DNA from: Niabella sp.
GTDB lineage: Bacteria; Bacteroidota; Bacteroidia; Chitinophagales; Chitinophagaceae
Direction: 5' to 3'
NCBI GenBank assembly: GCA_017744715.1
Contig: JAGIAT010000001.1
Span: forward strand, 868,001-932,000
DNA length: 64,000 nucleotides
The notes beneath the pieces are model-generated. The model saw only the letters and a list, made by a program, of their open reading frames with translations, had not been told where the DNA came from and did not search any database. Within the stretch, counting starts at the first letter, position 1. Each line of letters opens with the position of its first letter. The translations under genes were made by a program, and so were the position numbers. Below, piece by piece: positions 44,973 through 54,622 of this stretch.

Positions 44973-47243
44973 CTATTCTGAAACGATCTGCAGTGCCTTA
45001 TCGAAAAATTCGTCTTTCCCTTCACGAATGCCATTGATGGTCCGTTCCATTGGCACATCCGGAATGATACCTTTTAAATGATGCCGGCTGCCGTCATGAT
45101 TTTTTACCAGCATACCCGTCCAGGAAATGGTATATCCGCCGGGTAATGAAAAGGGATTGACATTTCCATTGGTGCCGGCGGTTGGTTGTCCCACGATGGT
45201 GGCCAGTTTAAAATCTTTGATAAAGCCCATGAAACTTTCCGCATAGCTGATGGCCCGTCCATCCGTTATAAAAACAATTTTTCCTTTGAAGTGCGGGTGC
45301 TTCGGCTGCATATTCCAGCCTGCGGAACGGAACTCAATTTTTTCCTGGTCCGGGTAAGCCGTTTTGGGTACAAACATCCATTTGGAATCTTCGTCTTCTG
45401 TAAGCAGGTAATTGATCAGGTTATGATTGCTGGTTGGATAACCTCTCAGATCGCAGATAATACCCTTTGCATGGGCAAGCTTATCTGCCCATTGATTAAT
45501 GGAATCTCCCGGGAGGGTGTTTATATTCAGATAGTAAATGTCATTTGCAAGACGGCCGCTTTTACGTTGCGCGTTCTTTTTTTGCTGGTAAGATTGAAGG
45601 CCGCTCATACTCCGGGGTAGTTTTTGTTCGATCTGTTGTCCATCGCGCAGCAGCATCAGTGTAGCTGTGGTGTGCTCTTTTCCGTTTGTAAGATTGGACG
45701 TTGCCCGGAATGATTTCCATTGAGGAGATCCGGAAATATAACGCATCTGTGCTGCATAAAGATCCATTGCATTGCGGCCATCGATCTGTTCAATGATATC
45801 CCCTTTCCGCAGGCCGGTGATACTGCTGTCAAGCACATCGTCTACTACTATTTTGTTTTCGGCCAGTACCAGTTGCAGCGGAAGGCTAAAGGCTTCTGTT
45901 GCATCTCCTTTCAGGCTTACCCAGATATGCCCGTCATTCAGCGGCTCGGTCATCTCCAGGAGTGTGTTTTTAAATTCCAGGGAACTGCTATCTGTAAAGC
46001 ATTTGCTTAATGCCTGGCTTAAAATGGCATCCGGCGTTTTTGAGGCATCGGCCCAATAGGGAAAAAAATGCCTGAAGATATTCCAGGAAATCACTACAGC
46101 GCCCAACCGAACAGGGAGCTCATCGGCTGTTTGATGCCGGGTGGCAAACTGGCTGATCTGCTCTTTGAGTGTTGCAAGGGCCGTTGAATCAGCGGCCGGG
46201 TAGGTGTGGGTTTCGGTTCCGTAAAGGGAAATGGGAATAATGGCTTTTATATTGCCCTGTATGCTTTTTTGAACGAATGTTCCTGCGGCAGGAGGCTGCT
46301 GATAATCGATATCGGTGATAACCGGATCGCCTGGCTGGGTGAATGGCTGGGTAGATATTTCAAATATATTTTTATTGCGGCTACGTTTTACGGCATAGTG
46401 GTATCCCTTTACAGGCCCGGCACTCCACGCTACGGGCAACTGGTTTTGTAGTGTATTAAAATTTCCGTTTTGTATCGGAACGGGTGTCCATGGATCTGTT
46501 TCCTTATCTCTTTGGAACAATGCGATCTCCTCTACCCAAATAGAACCGTTGCCCTGGAGGAATCCGCCAAAATAGATCTCATTGGCGGTACTGTCAACCC
46601 TGCCTGTAAACTCATAGCTGTTCCAGTCTTTTTGTGTAACAGGTCTGTCTGCCATGTTATAGAAAAAACCCACGCCCTCGCTTTTATCTACTCGTAGCCA
46701 GAAATGACCGCTGCCATTTTCGGATACTTCCGCCTTCATACGGCCTGCCAGCCGGATCTCTTTATTACGCAAGGGCTTTGCATCAATACGCTGGGCAAAA
46801 GGCGCAAATGCGCTCTGCGAAGTCTTTTGTTTAGGGTCGGGCCGGTTCAGTCGCAGGCTGGAATAAATACTGTTATCAGACACTCCAACACCTGTATGAA
46901 ACCAGAAAACCGGTTTATAGCCGGCCGGATCAGCGGGTGTAATACTTTTTGGGTCAAATTCCGGAGCCGTACCTGTTTTTACGGAAGGTGCTATGGGCGC
47001 AAATAACCGGTGCAGGATGCCAATCAGCTCCTGGTCAGATTTTGCCGGCAGCACGCTATTGGAACCATAAACGGCAAATTGATCCCAGTTGATCGCCGCC
47101 GCTTCATCAGAAGGGTGAAAATAGCGGATATAACCAAAGAGTTTGGCAAACGCTTCTATGTTCTGAATCTGGCGGGCAGGCGGTTGTGTATGACCAGCAG
47201 GCACTAACTGTAACAGGAAGAAGGGCAACAGGAGGAATCGCAT
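44973..47243 (-). CDS. Secreted S41-family peptidase
   Basis: 756 residues with a signal peptide (1 to about 20). A large N-terminal region with beta-rich parts precedes a PDZ-like segment (LRKGDIIEQIDGRNAMDLYAAQMRYISG) and the S41 protease core, with the nucleophile Ser in VFITDGRAISYAESFMGFI and GIICDLRGYPTSN upstream. The C-terminal part includes ISWTGMLVKNHDGSRHHLKGIIPD. It may process periplasmic or surface proteins. It converges on dprA with an 8-bp gap. Confidence 0.88.
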   Translation of the reverse strand: MRFLLLPFFLLQLVPAGHTQPPARQIQNIEAFAKLFGYIRYFHPSDEAAAINWDQFAVYGSNSVLPAKSDQELIGILHRLFAPIAPSVKTGTAPEFDPKSITPADPAGYKPVFWFHTGVGVSDNSIYSSLRLNRPDPKQKTSQSAFAPFAQRIDAKPLRNKEIRLAGRMKAEVSENGSGHFWLRVDKSEGVGFFYNMADRPVTQKDWNSYEFTGRVDSTANEIYFGGFLQGNGSIWVEEIALFQRDKETDPWTPVPIQNGNFNTLQNQLPVAWSAGPVKGYHYAVKRSRNKNIFEISTQPFTQPGDPVITDIDYQQPPAAGTFVQKSIQGNIKAIIPISLYGTETHTYPAADSTALATLKEQISQFATRHQTADELPVRLGAVVISWNIFRHFFPYWADASKTPDAILSQALSKCFTDSSSLEFKNTLLEMTEPLNDGHIWVSLKGDATEAFSLPLQLVLAENKIVVDDVLDSSITGLRKGDIIEQIDGRNAMDLYAAQMRYISGSPQWKSFRATSNLTNGKEHTTATLMLLRDGQQIEQKLPRSMSGLQSYQQKKNAQRKSGRLANDIYYLNINTLPGDSINQWADKLAHAKGIICDLRGYPTSNHNLINYLLTEDEDSKWMFVPKTAYPDQEKIEFRSAGWNMQPKHPHFKGKIVFITDGRAISYAESFMGFIKDFKLATIVGQPTAGTNGNVNPFSLPGGYTISWTGMLVKNHDGSRHHLKGIIPDVPMERTINGIREGKDEFFDKALQIVSE

Positions 47244-47347
47244 AGTAGTTATTTTGGGTAAGCAAATTTCATATGTCCGTATAAATTTAAAACGGATCGG
47301 CTGGTTTTTGTGTTAACCCTTTTGTAATGTTTCCCGAATAGCGGCAA

Positions 47348-49837
47348 CTATTTTTCAAACCGGAAGGCACTTCCTAAAAGACCGCCCAGCCCAACGCGCA
47401 CGCCATAGGTTGTTTTTAACAGGGGCTGATAGCCAGCGATCACATCCACCCTGAATAGTTTGAAGATGTTCTCAATTCCGGCAAATGCCTCTGCATAATA
47501 TTGATTTTTGTTCACATAAAAAGCATTGCTTCCGGCCACAAGATTCCATTTTAGTTTATTGAACAAAGGAATTTTATTGGTGAGCAGGCCATTAAAGTGA
47601 TGCTCAATATTTCCTTCGGCATAAAAGCGCGCCACGTTACTGTATGCATAATAGGGAGCCAGCTGAAAGCTGTTCAGGTATTTGATATTGTAAAAGGTTT
47701 GATTCCCGTTGAAATGTTTCATATCCGGGATGGAGTAGGCATCGGCACTCAGGAAACCGCCGGCCCCGATACGGTATTTAAACAGACCTGCCAGCCGGAA
47801 ATTTTTATCATGCGTCATCTCCAGCGACCATTTATGATAATTGACATCGCTGCCCAGCAGTTGCGGAATACCGGCGGTATAGTTAAGCGCAAACACGGGT
47901 TTATCTGAACCGATGGATGCTTTATAATTGGGATATTGAACATATCGCTGCCCCGGTTGATACCGGATCGTAAGACTTCCGGTCAATGCCTGGTGCGGAT
48001 CAAAAGCTACCTGCTGTAAGGCTTCCGGATGATTGGGCGTAAAATCTTTATCCCGGTAGAAAAGCGAAAAGCCGGACGTGTTTTGCAGCGGTATACGGTC
48101 TTCATACAATAGTGCTGCATGTATACCAAACCCGTTTTCAAACCGGTTATTATAACGGATGCTTCCGAACCGGTTTTCATACAACTTCATAAAATTACTG
48201 CTGAAAAATAAGGTATAGAAGGTATTGGTCAGTGTGTTGATCGGTTCATCCGGGTTGAACTGTGATACGCGCTTTCCGCCGGAAATACTCAGGTACCGGT
48301 TGCGGTAAGGAAGCTCCCTGGGTTTGACGGTAAATATTCCGTAACTATTGAAATGATGATTTTCAAAACCATAACGCAGGTTCCATCGCAGATCATATAC
48401 GTATTTACTTTTTACCGGCGCATAATGAAATGTCTGGTCTGCTTTTAAGGCAACGCCCTCCACGGTATTGTACTCCAGTCCCTTCAACAGGCCCCGGAGG
48501 TTATAGGTAAGCGTATGGTTTTTTGAGTACCAGCGGTACTGCTGATTGCTCCAGAGAAGGTTCCATATGGTAATTTTCTGATGCCGTCTTAAAGAATCAT
48601 AGTAGGTTTTTGGGCGGTTGCTGTTGAGGGTACTGAGGCTGTCGCGGAACGCATAATATCTTTTTTCATCATGCTCCAGCGTTACCGGCCGCTGCTGTTT
48701 CCAGAAGTTGGAGTCTCTTTTATAATATCCCGTATCATATTTAATAACAATATTATTGAAGTAGTTTGCTGCATATTGCGGATGCAGGTTATAGTTGCTG
48801 TACACATTTACAAAGCTACCTACGCCACTGAACCCAAACTGGTTAAAGGAAAAGGAGAGGATCTGGTTCCGGGTTTTCCATATGCCGGGGGCAATGCGGC
48901 TATGCAGCTGTTTAATGTGAAGGGTATCGATCAGCTCTAGCTGGTAATCTTTTGTAAGCATGAGGTCGAGGCTGTAAATATGCCAGGTGCTGTCTGCAAT
49001 TTCGATCGTGCCGGAGAACAGCGGTTCGTTTTTCCGTTTCGGAATTACGCGGATGGTTTTTACCCTGATGCCGTCGCGGGTATACGTGTTTAAAAGCTGA
49101 TACCGGTAAAAATTTAGTGCAGCATCTGCAATGGGTGAAATATAACCGCGTGAGCCGTTGCCCAGGTCAAACACGGCTACATTGTTGGTGTAAAAGGAAG
49201 TGACCTTCGAAAAATTCAGTCCCATATTGCTGCCCCGCTCATAACTGGAAAGCACGGTGGTTTTGGAATGATCCGGCCGTACTTCATCCAGCTGTATGGT
49301 TGATTCGGATAGCAGTAATACGCCTTTGCCCATTGTGTCTAACCCATCGTTGGCATCCCGTTCTACTTTTTGTCCCAATACTTTTTTGGGAATATTCCGG
49401 GTGCGGATGATTCCTTTCAGGTAAATATTTACGGAAGAAGAGTCGGTCTGATGTTCGTAATACGATTTCTTTTTTATGGCCTGCCGGATGATACGGTAGG
49501 CAGGATCTTCGCCTTTACTTTTTACCACTACCTCTCCCATCAGGTGATCATTGGCGTAAAGCTTTGCATCCAATACCTGTTCTTTATCGGTAATGGTTAT
49601 TTCTTTTTCAAACGGGATGTATCCCACATATTCAAATATAAGTGTGTAGGTGCCGGGTGTAAGGAGCAGGGCGTAAAACCCTTTGCTGTTGGCCGTGGTA
49701 CCGCTGGCTGTGCCCTTTACGGTAATGGTGGCGTAGGGAAGCGGTGACCCGTGTTCATCGGCAACCAGCCCCTTTACCTGGGCAGTCGTCGTGTGCAGGA
49801 AAAAGAATGCGATAGCAGTCAGTAGAAGCGCTCTCAT
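47348..49837 (-). CDS. DUF5686 outer-membrane protein with carboxypeptidase-regulatory-like domain
   Basis: 829 residues. A signal peptide (1-19, ending TTAQ) is followed by a CarboxypepD_reg-like domain (GLVADEHGSPLPYATITVKGTASGTTANSKGFYALLLTPGTYTLIFEYVGY, about 22-90), and a DUF5686 region that is probably a beta barrel of alternating aromatic strands ending LGGLLGSAFRFEK. It is found in Bacteroidota and its function is unknown. The S41 protease gene follows it on the same strand after 104 bp. Confidence 0.85.
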   Translation of the reverse strand: MRALLLTAIAFFFLHTTTAQVKGLVADEHGSPLPYATITVKGTASGTTANSKGFYALLLTPGTYTLIFEYVGYIPFEKEITITDKEQVLDAKLYANDHLMGEVVVKSKGEDPAYRIIRQAIKKKSYYEHQTDSSSVNIYLKGIIRTRNIPKKVLGQKVERDANDGLDTMGKGVLLLSESTIQLDEVRPDHSKTTVLSSYERGSNMGLNFSKVTSFYTNNVAVFDLGNGSRGYISPIADAALNFYRYQLLNTYTRDGIRVKTIRVIPKRKNEPLFSGTIEIADSTWHIYSLDLMLTKDYQLELIDTLHIKQLHSRIAPGIWKTRNQILSFSFNQFGFSGVGSFVNVYSNYNLHPQYAANYFNNIVIKYDTGYYKRDSNFWKQQRPVTLEHDEKRYYAFRDSLSTLNSNRPKTYYDSLRRHQKITIWNLLWSNQQYRWYSKNHTLTYNLRGLLKGLEYNTVEGVALKADQTFHYAPVKSKYVYDLRWNLRYGFENHHFNSYGIFTVKPRELPYRNRYLSISGGKRVSQFNPDEPINTLTNTFYTLFFSSNFMKLYENRFGSIRYNNRFENGFGIHAALLYEDRIPLQNTSGFSLFYRDKDFTPNHPEALQQVAFDPHQALTGSLTIRYQPGQRYVQYPNYKASIGSDKPVFALNYTAGIPQLLGSDVNYHKWSLEMTHDKNFRLAGLFKYRIGAGGFLSADAYSIPDMKHFNGNQTFYNIKYLNSFQLAPYYAYSNVARFYAEGNIEHHFNGLLTNKIPLFNKLKWNLVAGSNAFYVNKNQYYAEAFAGIENIFKLFRVDVIAGYQPLLKTTYGVRVGLGGLLGSAFRFEK

Positions 49838-49959
49838 TGTTATAATTCGTATGAATGGGTTTAAATGTTACATCATCTGGTATAAATGCAAACCTCTAAC
49901 GAAATGCTGCAAAGGAAACGTTAAATGCCGGCGAGGGCATTCGGCAAGGCAAAAAAAAA

Positions 49960-49982
49960 GGCCCGGGATCATTTCCCGGGCC
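49960..49982 (-). terminator. Rho-independent terminator of zwf
   Basis: GGCCCGGGA (49960-49968) and TCCCGGGCC (49974-49982) make a perfect 9-bp stem with a 5-base loop. The A9 run at 49951-49959 is a T-tract when read on the minus strand, in the direction of zwf. Confidence 0.85.
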
Positions 49983-50007
49983 CGTTTTACAGTATTTAAA
50001 CAGTTGT

Positions 50008-51534
50008 TTACCCTTCTTTTCTTTTGGGCGGCAGGGTGATCCAGTTCCTGCCCTCGCGTGCAATGAGCGCTTCAGCATCCTCGGGGCCCCAGGTACCGGG
50101 TGCATAGTTGGGAAAGTCAACCGGCGGGCGGTTTTCCCAGGTTTCCTGGATGGGGGCTATTACTTCCCAGGCTACTTCCACCTGGTCGCCGCGCATAAAC
50201 TGCGTGGGGTTGCCCATCATCGCATCCAGCAGCAGGGTTTCATAAGCCTCCGGCTGGGGCGCATCATAGCTGTCTGCATAACTAAACACCATGTTTACGG
50301 GGTTCAGCGACATGGTTTGCCCCGGGCGTTTGGCCTGGAACCGCAGCCGGATATCCATCTCCGGCTGAATACTGATGGTAAGCCGGTTAGAGCGCCAGGT
50401 TTCAGAAGCTTCCGGAGGGAAGGCATATTTTGGCGCTTCTTTGAACTGTACCGTAATCAGTGTGGTTTTTTCTTTCAGGAATTTTCCGGTGCGTACATAA
50501 AACGGAACGTCCTGCCACCGCCAGTTATCGATATAAAATTTTACCGCTGCAAAGGTTTCCACCGAAGAATCGGGGGCCACACCTTTCTCTTCACGATAGG
50601 CTTTCTCCTGTTGCCCCTGTACCCAACCCTGGGAGTATTGTCCGCGCACGGCGTATTGTTGCACTTCTTCTTTTTTGATCTTGCGGATGGCATTCAGCAC
50701 ATCCGATTTTTTATTACGGATCTCATCGGCCTCAAAAGAAACCGGTGCTTCCATAGCCACCATACACAGCAGCTGCAGGATGTGGTTCTGTACCATATCG
50801 CGCAGGGCACCCGAACGTTCATAGTAACCGCCGCGGTCTTCCACGCCTACGGTTTCCGCGGCTGTAATTTGTACGTGGTCGATATAATTCCGGTTCCAGA
50901 TGGGTTCAAACAACGCATTGGCAAAGCGCAGGGCCAGGATATTCTGTACGGTTTCTTTTCCAAGATAATGATCAATGCGATAGATCTGGCTTTCATCAAA
51001 CATTTCGGTCAACAGCCGGTTCAATTCCTCTGCGCTCTTCAGATCATGACCAAAGGGCTTTTCAATAACGATGCGCGCCCGGTTCTTATCCTTTGCTTTT
51101 TCCAGTTTGCTTAAGTTGGTCGTAATCTCCGGCACCAGTTGTGGTGCTACCGCCAGGTAAAAGAGCACATGTACTTCCACGCTCCATGCTGCTTCATAAT
51201 CGCTGATGATCTTTCCCATGGCCACATAGTCTTCCGGCTTGTCTACATCCATGCGCAGGTAAGCTATCTGCTGCGAAAATTTTTCCCAGCTTCCGTTGCC
51301 ATCACTTTTTCTGCGTGAAAATTCATTGATGCCTTCCAGCAGGTGATCCCTGAATTTTTCATTGGAATAATCTGTACGCCCCGTACCGATGATGGAAAAC
51401 TGTTCCGGCATCAGGCCATCCAGCCAAAGATTATACAGGGCAGGGGTCAGTTTACGCTGGTTCAGATCTCCGCTTCCGCCAAATATAAAAAGGACCGTAG
51501 GCCCGGGTTTTTTTGAAAGATTGCTTTTAAACAT
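50008..51534 (-). CDS. zwf: Glucose-6-phosphate 1-dehydrogenase
   Basis: 508 residues, standard length. It oxidises glucose 6-phosphate to 6-phosphogluconolactone with NADP+, the first oxidative pentose phosphate step. Visible motifs: LFIFGGSGDLNQRKLTPALY (coenzyme binding), EKPFGHDL, and the active-site IDHYLGKETVQNI. The usual partners (gnd, pgl) are not adjacent here. Its promoter is the minus-strand TACTTTTG at 51570-51563. It ends at the terminator at 49960-49982. Confidence 0.95.
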   Translation of the reverse strand: MFKSNLSKKPGPTVLFIFGGSGDLNQRKLTPALYNLWLDGLMPEQFSIIGTGRTDYSNEKFRDHLLEGINEFSRRKSDGNGSWEKFSQQIAYLRMDVDKPEDYVAMGKIISDYEAAWSVEVHVLFYLAVAPQLVPEITTNLSKLEKAKDKNRARIVIEKPFGHDLKSAEELNRLLTEMFDESQIYRIDHYLGKETVQNILALRFANALFEPIWNRNYIDHVQITAAETVGVEDRGGYYERSGALRDMVQNHILQLLCMVAMEAPVSFEADEIRNKKSDVLNAIRKIKKEEVQQYAVRGQYSQGWVQGQQEKAYREEKGVAPDSSVETFAAVKFYIDNWRWQDVPFYVRTGKFLKEKTTLITVQFKEAPKYAFPPEASETWRSNRLTISIQPEMDIRLRFQAKRPGQTMSLNPVNMVFSYADSYDAPQPEAYETLLLDAMMGNPTQFMRGDQVEVAWEVIAPIQETWENRPPVDFPNYAPGTWGPEDAEALIAREGRNWITLPPKRKEG

Positions 51535-51562
51535 GATTCAGTTCCGCATTAAAATTTGTTTG

Positions 51563-51570
51563 CAAAAGTA
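51563..51570 (-). promoter_or_regulatory. Bacteroidota -7 promoter box of zwf
   Basis: TACTTTTG on the minus strand, a full TAnnTTTG match, 28 bp before the zwf ATG. Confidence 0.5.
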
Positions 51571-51809
51571 GGACTAAAAAGAAAAACAGGGATATTGTTT
51601 GTGTGCCCGATTGATTTTCATGCAGGTGTACTTACGCAAACGATTGCATGTGTACATCTTGTTGTGGTAAGGACGGCAACCCGGAAACAAAGGCTCAAAA
51701 AAATAATTGCCGGCCTGAAATCCTTATGGGGAGCGGGTTTTAACGTCATGGAATTGCAAGATATGTGTGATCAAATTGTAAAACCATGGATCGTATTTCC
51801 ATTTTCCCT

Positions 51810-51817
51810 TACCTTTG
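51810..51817 (+). promoter_or_regulatory. Bacteroidota -7 promoter box abutting the guaB start
   Basis: TACCTTTG ends 3 bp before the ATG at 51821, implying a leaderless or near-leaderless transcript. No clear -33 box. The rest of the 286-bp gap back to zwf shows only a repeated GTGTAC word near 51628 and 51651. Confidence 0.5.
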
Positions 51818-51820
51818 CAC

Positions 51821-53317
51821 ATGGCAACAAGAAAATCTTCTGCAGCTACTGCAAATAACCCCAAGATCGCCTTTGAAGGCTTAACATTTGATGATGTATT
51901 GCTGGTTCCGGCATTCAGCCAGGTGCTGCCGCGAGAGGTAGACATCCGTACCCGGCTTACAAAAGATATTACTTTAAACATCCCCATCTTATCCGCAGCC
52001 ATGGATACGGTTACCGAAGCCGCGCTGGCTACGGCTATCGCCCGCGAAGGCGGATTGGGCATCCTGCACAAAAATATGAGCATTGAAAAGCAGGCAGAAC
52101 AGGTGCGTAAAGTAAAGCGGAGTGAGAGTGGTTTGATCCTGGATCCCATCACACTGCTGGAAGATGCCACCATCGGCGATGCACTGAAACTGATGGCTGA
52201 AAACAAAATAGGAGGCATTCCTGTCATTGATACAAATAAGAAACTGAAGGGGATCCTCACCAACCGGGATCTTCGTTTTGAAGATAACCCGAGCCGCAAG
52301 GTAAGCGAGGTGATGACCAGCACCAACCTCATCACCGCACCCGAGGGTACCGATCTGAAAAAAGCCAAAACCATCCTGCGTCAGCATAAGGTAGAGAAAT
52401 TACCGGTGGTAGACCGGCAGGGTAAATTGATCGGACTGATCACGTACCGCGATATCCTGCAGGTAACTTCTTTTCCCAATGCCATTAAAGACGGGTTTGG
52501 ACGATTGCTGGTGGGCGCAGGCGTTGGCATCACCGGCGATGTGGCCGAGCGCATCGATGCATTGCAACAGGTAGGTGTGGATGTGGTGGTACTGGACAGT
52601 GCGCACGGACATACAAAGGGCGTACTGACGGCATTAAAAACAGTGAAAAAGAATTTTAAAAAACTCAATATCATTGCCGGTAATGTAGGAACGGCTGCCG
52701 GTGCCCTGGCAATGGCAGAAGCCGGTGCCGATGCGGTAAAAGTGGGAATCGGACCCGGGTCTATTTGTACCACGCGCATCGTTGCAGGAGCAGGAATGCC
52801 GCAGCTGACAGCCATTATGGAAGCTGCCGCGGGCCTGAAGCGAAAAGGAGTACCGATCATTGCCGACGGTGGTATCCGGTATACCGGTGACTTGGTAAAG
52901 GCGCTGGCCGCGGGTGCCGATTGCGTTATGATGGGCAGCATTTTTGCCGGAACGGAAGAAAGCCCGGGCGAGACCATCATTTTTGAAGGCCGTAAATTTA
53001 AAGCATACCGCGGCATGGGATCGCTGGGTGCAATGGCCAAAGGCAGCAGCGACCGTTATTTCCAGGATCCGGAAGATGATGTAAAGAAATTTGTACCGGA
53101 AGGTATTGAAGGCCGGGTGGCTTATAAAGGCACGCTGAAAGAAGTGATTTATCAGTATACCGGCGGACTTCGTGCAGGGATGGGTTATTGCGGTGCAAAG
53201 AGCATTAAGGATCTGCAGAACGCCCAGTTTGTAAAGATCACCAATGCCGGTATGAACGAAAGCCATCCGCACGATGTGGATGTTACCAAAGAGGCTCCGA
53301 ACTATAGCCGGAAATAA
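51821..53317 (+). CDS. guaB: IMP dehydrogenase
   Basis: 498 residues from ATG 51821. It converts IMP to XMP with NAD+, the first step to GMP. The TIM-barrel has the catalytic cysteine in [13 protein letters not shown], the flap [11 protein letters not shown], and between barrel strands two CBS domains (about 100-215; [20 protein letters not shown] and [17 protein letters not shown]). guaA lies 2.2 kb downstream on the same strand, separated by two unrelated genes and a repeat. A 6-base longer frame starts at TTG 51815 inside the promoter box. Confidence 0.95.
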   Translation: MATRKSSAATANNPKIAFEGLTFDDVLLVPAFSQVLPREVDIRTRLTKDITLNIPILSAAMDTVTEAALATAIAREGGLGILHKNMSIEKQAEQVRKVKRSESGLILDPITLLEDATIGDALKLMAENKIGGIPVIDTNKKLKGILTNRDLRFEDNPSRKVSEVMTSTNLITAPEGTDLKKAKTILRQHKVEKLPVVDRQGKLIGLITYRDILQVTSFPNAIKDGFGRLLVGAGVGITGDVAERIDALQQVGVDVVVLDSAHGHTKGVLTALKTVKKNFKKLNIIAGNVGTAAGALAMAEAGADAVKVGIGPGSICTTRIVAGAGMPQLTAIMEAAAGLKRKGVPIIADGGIRYTGDLVKALAAGADCVMMGSIFAGTEESPGETIIFEGRKFKAYRGMGSLGAMAKGSSDRYFQDPEDDVKKFVPEGIEGRVAYKGTLKEVIYQYTGGLRAGMGYCGAKSIKDLQNAQFVKITNAGMNESHPHDVDVTKEAPNYSRK

Positions 53318-53332
53318 TTATTGTTCATCGTA

Positions 53333-53371
53333 AATGGGTCATGGTACATAGCAAATGGATCATGACCCATT
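53333..53371 (+). terminator. Possible terminator of guaB
   Basis: AATGGGTCATG (53333-53343) and CATGACCCATT (53361-53371) form a perfect 11-bp stem with a 17-base loop, ending in a weak T-rich run. It starts 15 bp after the guaB stop. Confidence 0.45.
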
Positions 53372-53395
53372 TTAATAAGTTCCAGGTTCCGGATC

Positions 53396-53455
53396 TTAAA
53401 AAAAAATCAGGATCCAAAATCCAAAAGCAAGATCCAAAAAGCAAACAAAACCAAC
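53396..53455. repeat. Degenerate ATCCAAAA simple repeat
   Basis: Repeated GATCCAAAA and AAAAGCAA words precede the 53469 gene. It is one of the window's intergenic simple-repeat families. Confidence 0.45.
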
Positions 53456-53468
53456 CATCAGATATACT

Positions 53469-54023
53469 ATGAAATACATAATACTGCTATTAATGCTGCT
53501 TACAGGTTCCGCGGTTACCAACGCACAGGTACGCGTGATTACACGCGCAGCGGAAGCATACAGCCATTTCAAACTCCGGGGTGCCCGGTTGCTGAACGTG
53601 AATGAAGCCGGCATTGATGGCCGGGAAGAAAATGTATTTATTTTTTCAAAGGCAGCAAAAGGCGCCCGCCCGGATAGCATGTACCTGCAGCGTTATACCA
53701 GGGATAAAAGCGGCTGGATTGTAAAAGCGGATACCCTGCTGATACATGCCGGCGTTATCATGAACTGGGATGCCCGCAAAGGGTTTTTTGATGGAGACGG
53801 GGATGGCAGTGTGGATGCGTATTTTATTTACAGCCTGACCGACGCCGATCTGAAGCAGCAATCGGTGCACCTGTTGTTTTCAAAGGGAACAGTATTCTAT
53901 ACGATCAGCGCATTTGCAACGGATGGATACCAGAAGAGCCGGTATTCTAAAAACTTTGAAAGCCTTTCGCCGGAGATCAGAAAAAGACTGGCGGATGCCT
54001 GGGAGCAACTGGATAAGGAGTGA
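53469..54023 (+). CDS. Secreted protein with a calcium-loop-like DGDGDG motif
   Basis: 184 residues with a signal peptide (1 to about 18, ending TNAQ). The centre contains FDGDGDGSVDAYFIY, an aspartate-rich loop like those of EF-hand or dockerin calcium sites (D-x-D-x-D-G) but lacking the final Glu. It may belong to a Bacteroidota group linked to surface polysaccharide, but I cannot confirm this. Function unknown. Followed by a 600-bp gap holding the 150-bp tandem repeats. Confidence 0.7.
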   Translation: MKYIILLLMLLTGSAVTNAQVRVITRAAEAYSHFKLRGARLLNVNEAGIDGREENVFIFSKAAKGARPDSMYLQRYTRDKSGWIVKADTLLIHAGVIMNWDARKGFFDGDGDGSVDAYFIYSLTDADLKQQSVHLLFSKGTVFYTISAFATDGYQKSRYSKNFESLSPEIRKRLADAWEQLDKE

Positions 54024-54157
54024 TTTTTTAAATGCTAAACGCTTATTTCCTGGTGGCCACCGGTTATCAGCTATCAGTTTTCAGTTTTCAGATGCTTGCG
54101 TTCAGGACAAGAAGATCATTATTCTATGCTGATGTTCTATAGTCTGTTGTGCTGGAA

Positions 54158-54605
54158 GGCTAAACGCTGTTTAGGTTCCATGTCTTTGGATGCCTGTACT
54201 GCTTCCCCAGCCATATCTTCTGAGAACTGAAAACTGAGAACTGATGACTGAAATCCGTTTAACATTAAATGCGGTTTCTTGTTCCATGAGCAACGCTGAA
54301 AGCTAAAGGCTAAACGCTGTTTAGGTTCCATTTCCTTGGATGCCTGTACTGCATCCCCAGCCATATCTTCTGAGAACTGAAAACTGAAAACTGATGACTA
54401 AGCCGTTTAACATTAAACACGGTTTCTTGTTCCATGAGCAACACTGAAAGTTAAAGGCTAAACGCTGTTTAGGTTCCATTTCCTTAGATGCCTGTACTGC
54501 TTCCCCAGCCATATCTTCTGATAACTGAGAACTGAAAACTGATGACTGAAATCCGTTTAACATTAAATGCGGTTTCTTGTTCCATGAGCAACGCTGAAAG
54601 CTAAA
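54158..54605. repeat. Three tandem copies of a 150-bp repeat
   Basis: Units 54158-54307 (150 bp), 54308-54455 (148 bp) and 54456-54605 (150 bp), each starting GGCTAAACGCTGTTTAGG, are highly similar. A partial fourth copy begins at 54606. Each unit contains an ACTGAAAACTGA-type heptad and a CCAGCCATATCTTCTG block. The stretch before (54024-54157) carries decayed pieces of the same words. Likely a variable-number tandem repeat, not a CRISPR (no short repeats with unique spacers). Confidence 0.9.
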
Positions 54606-54622
54606 GGCTAGATGCTGCAATC

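Noticed and set aside
54158..54605. Possible CRISPR array
   Set aside because: The repeat unit is 150 bp long and the copies are similar over the whole length, with no unique spacers and no cas genes nearby.
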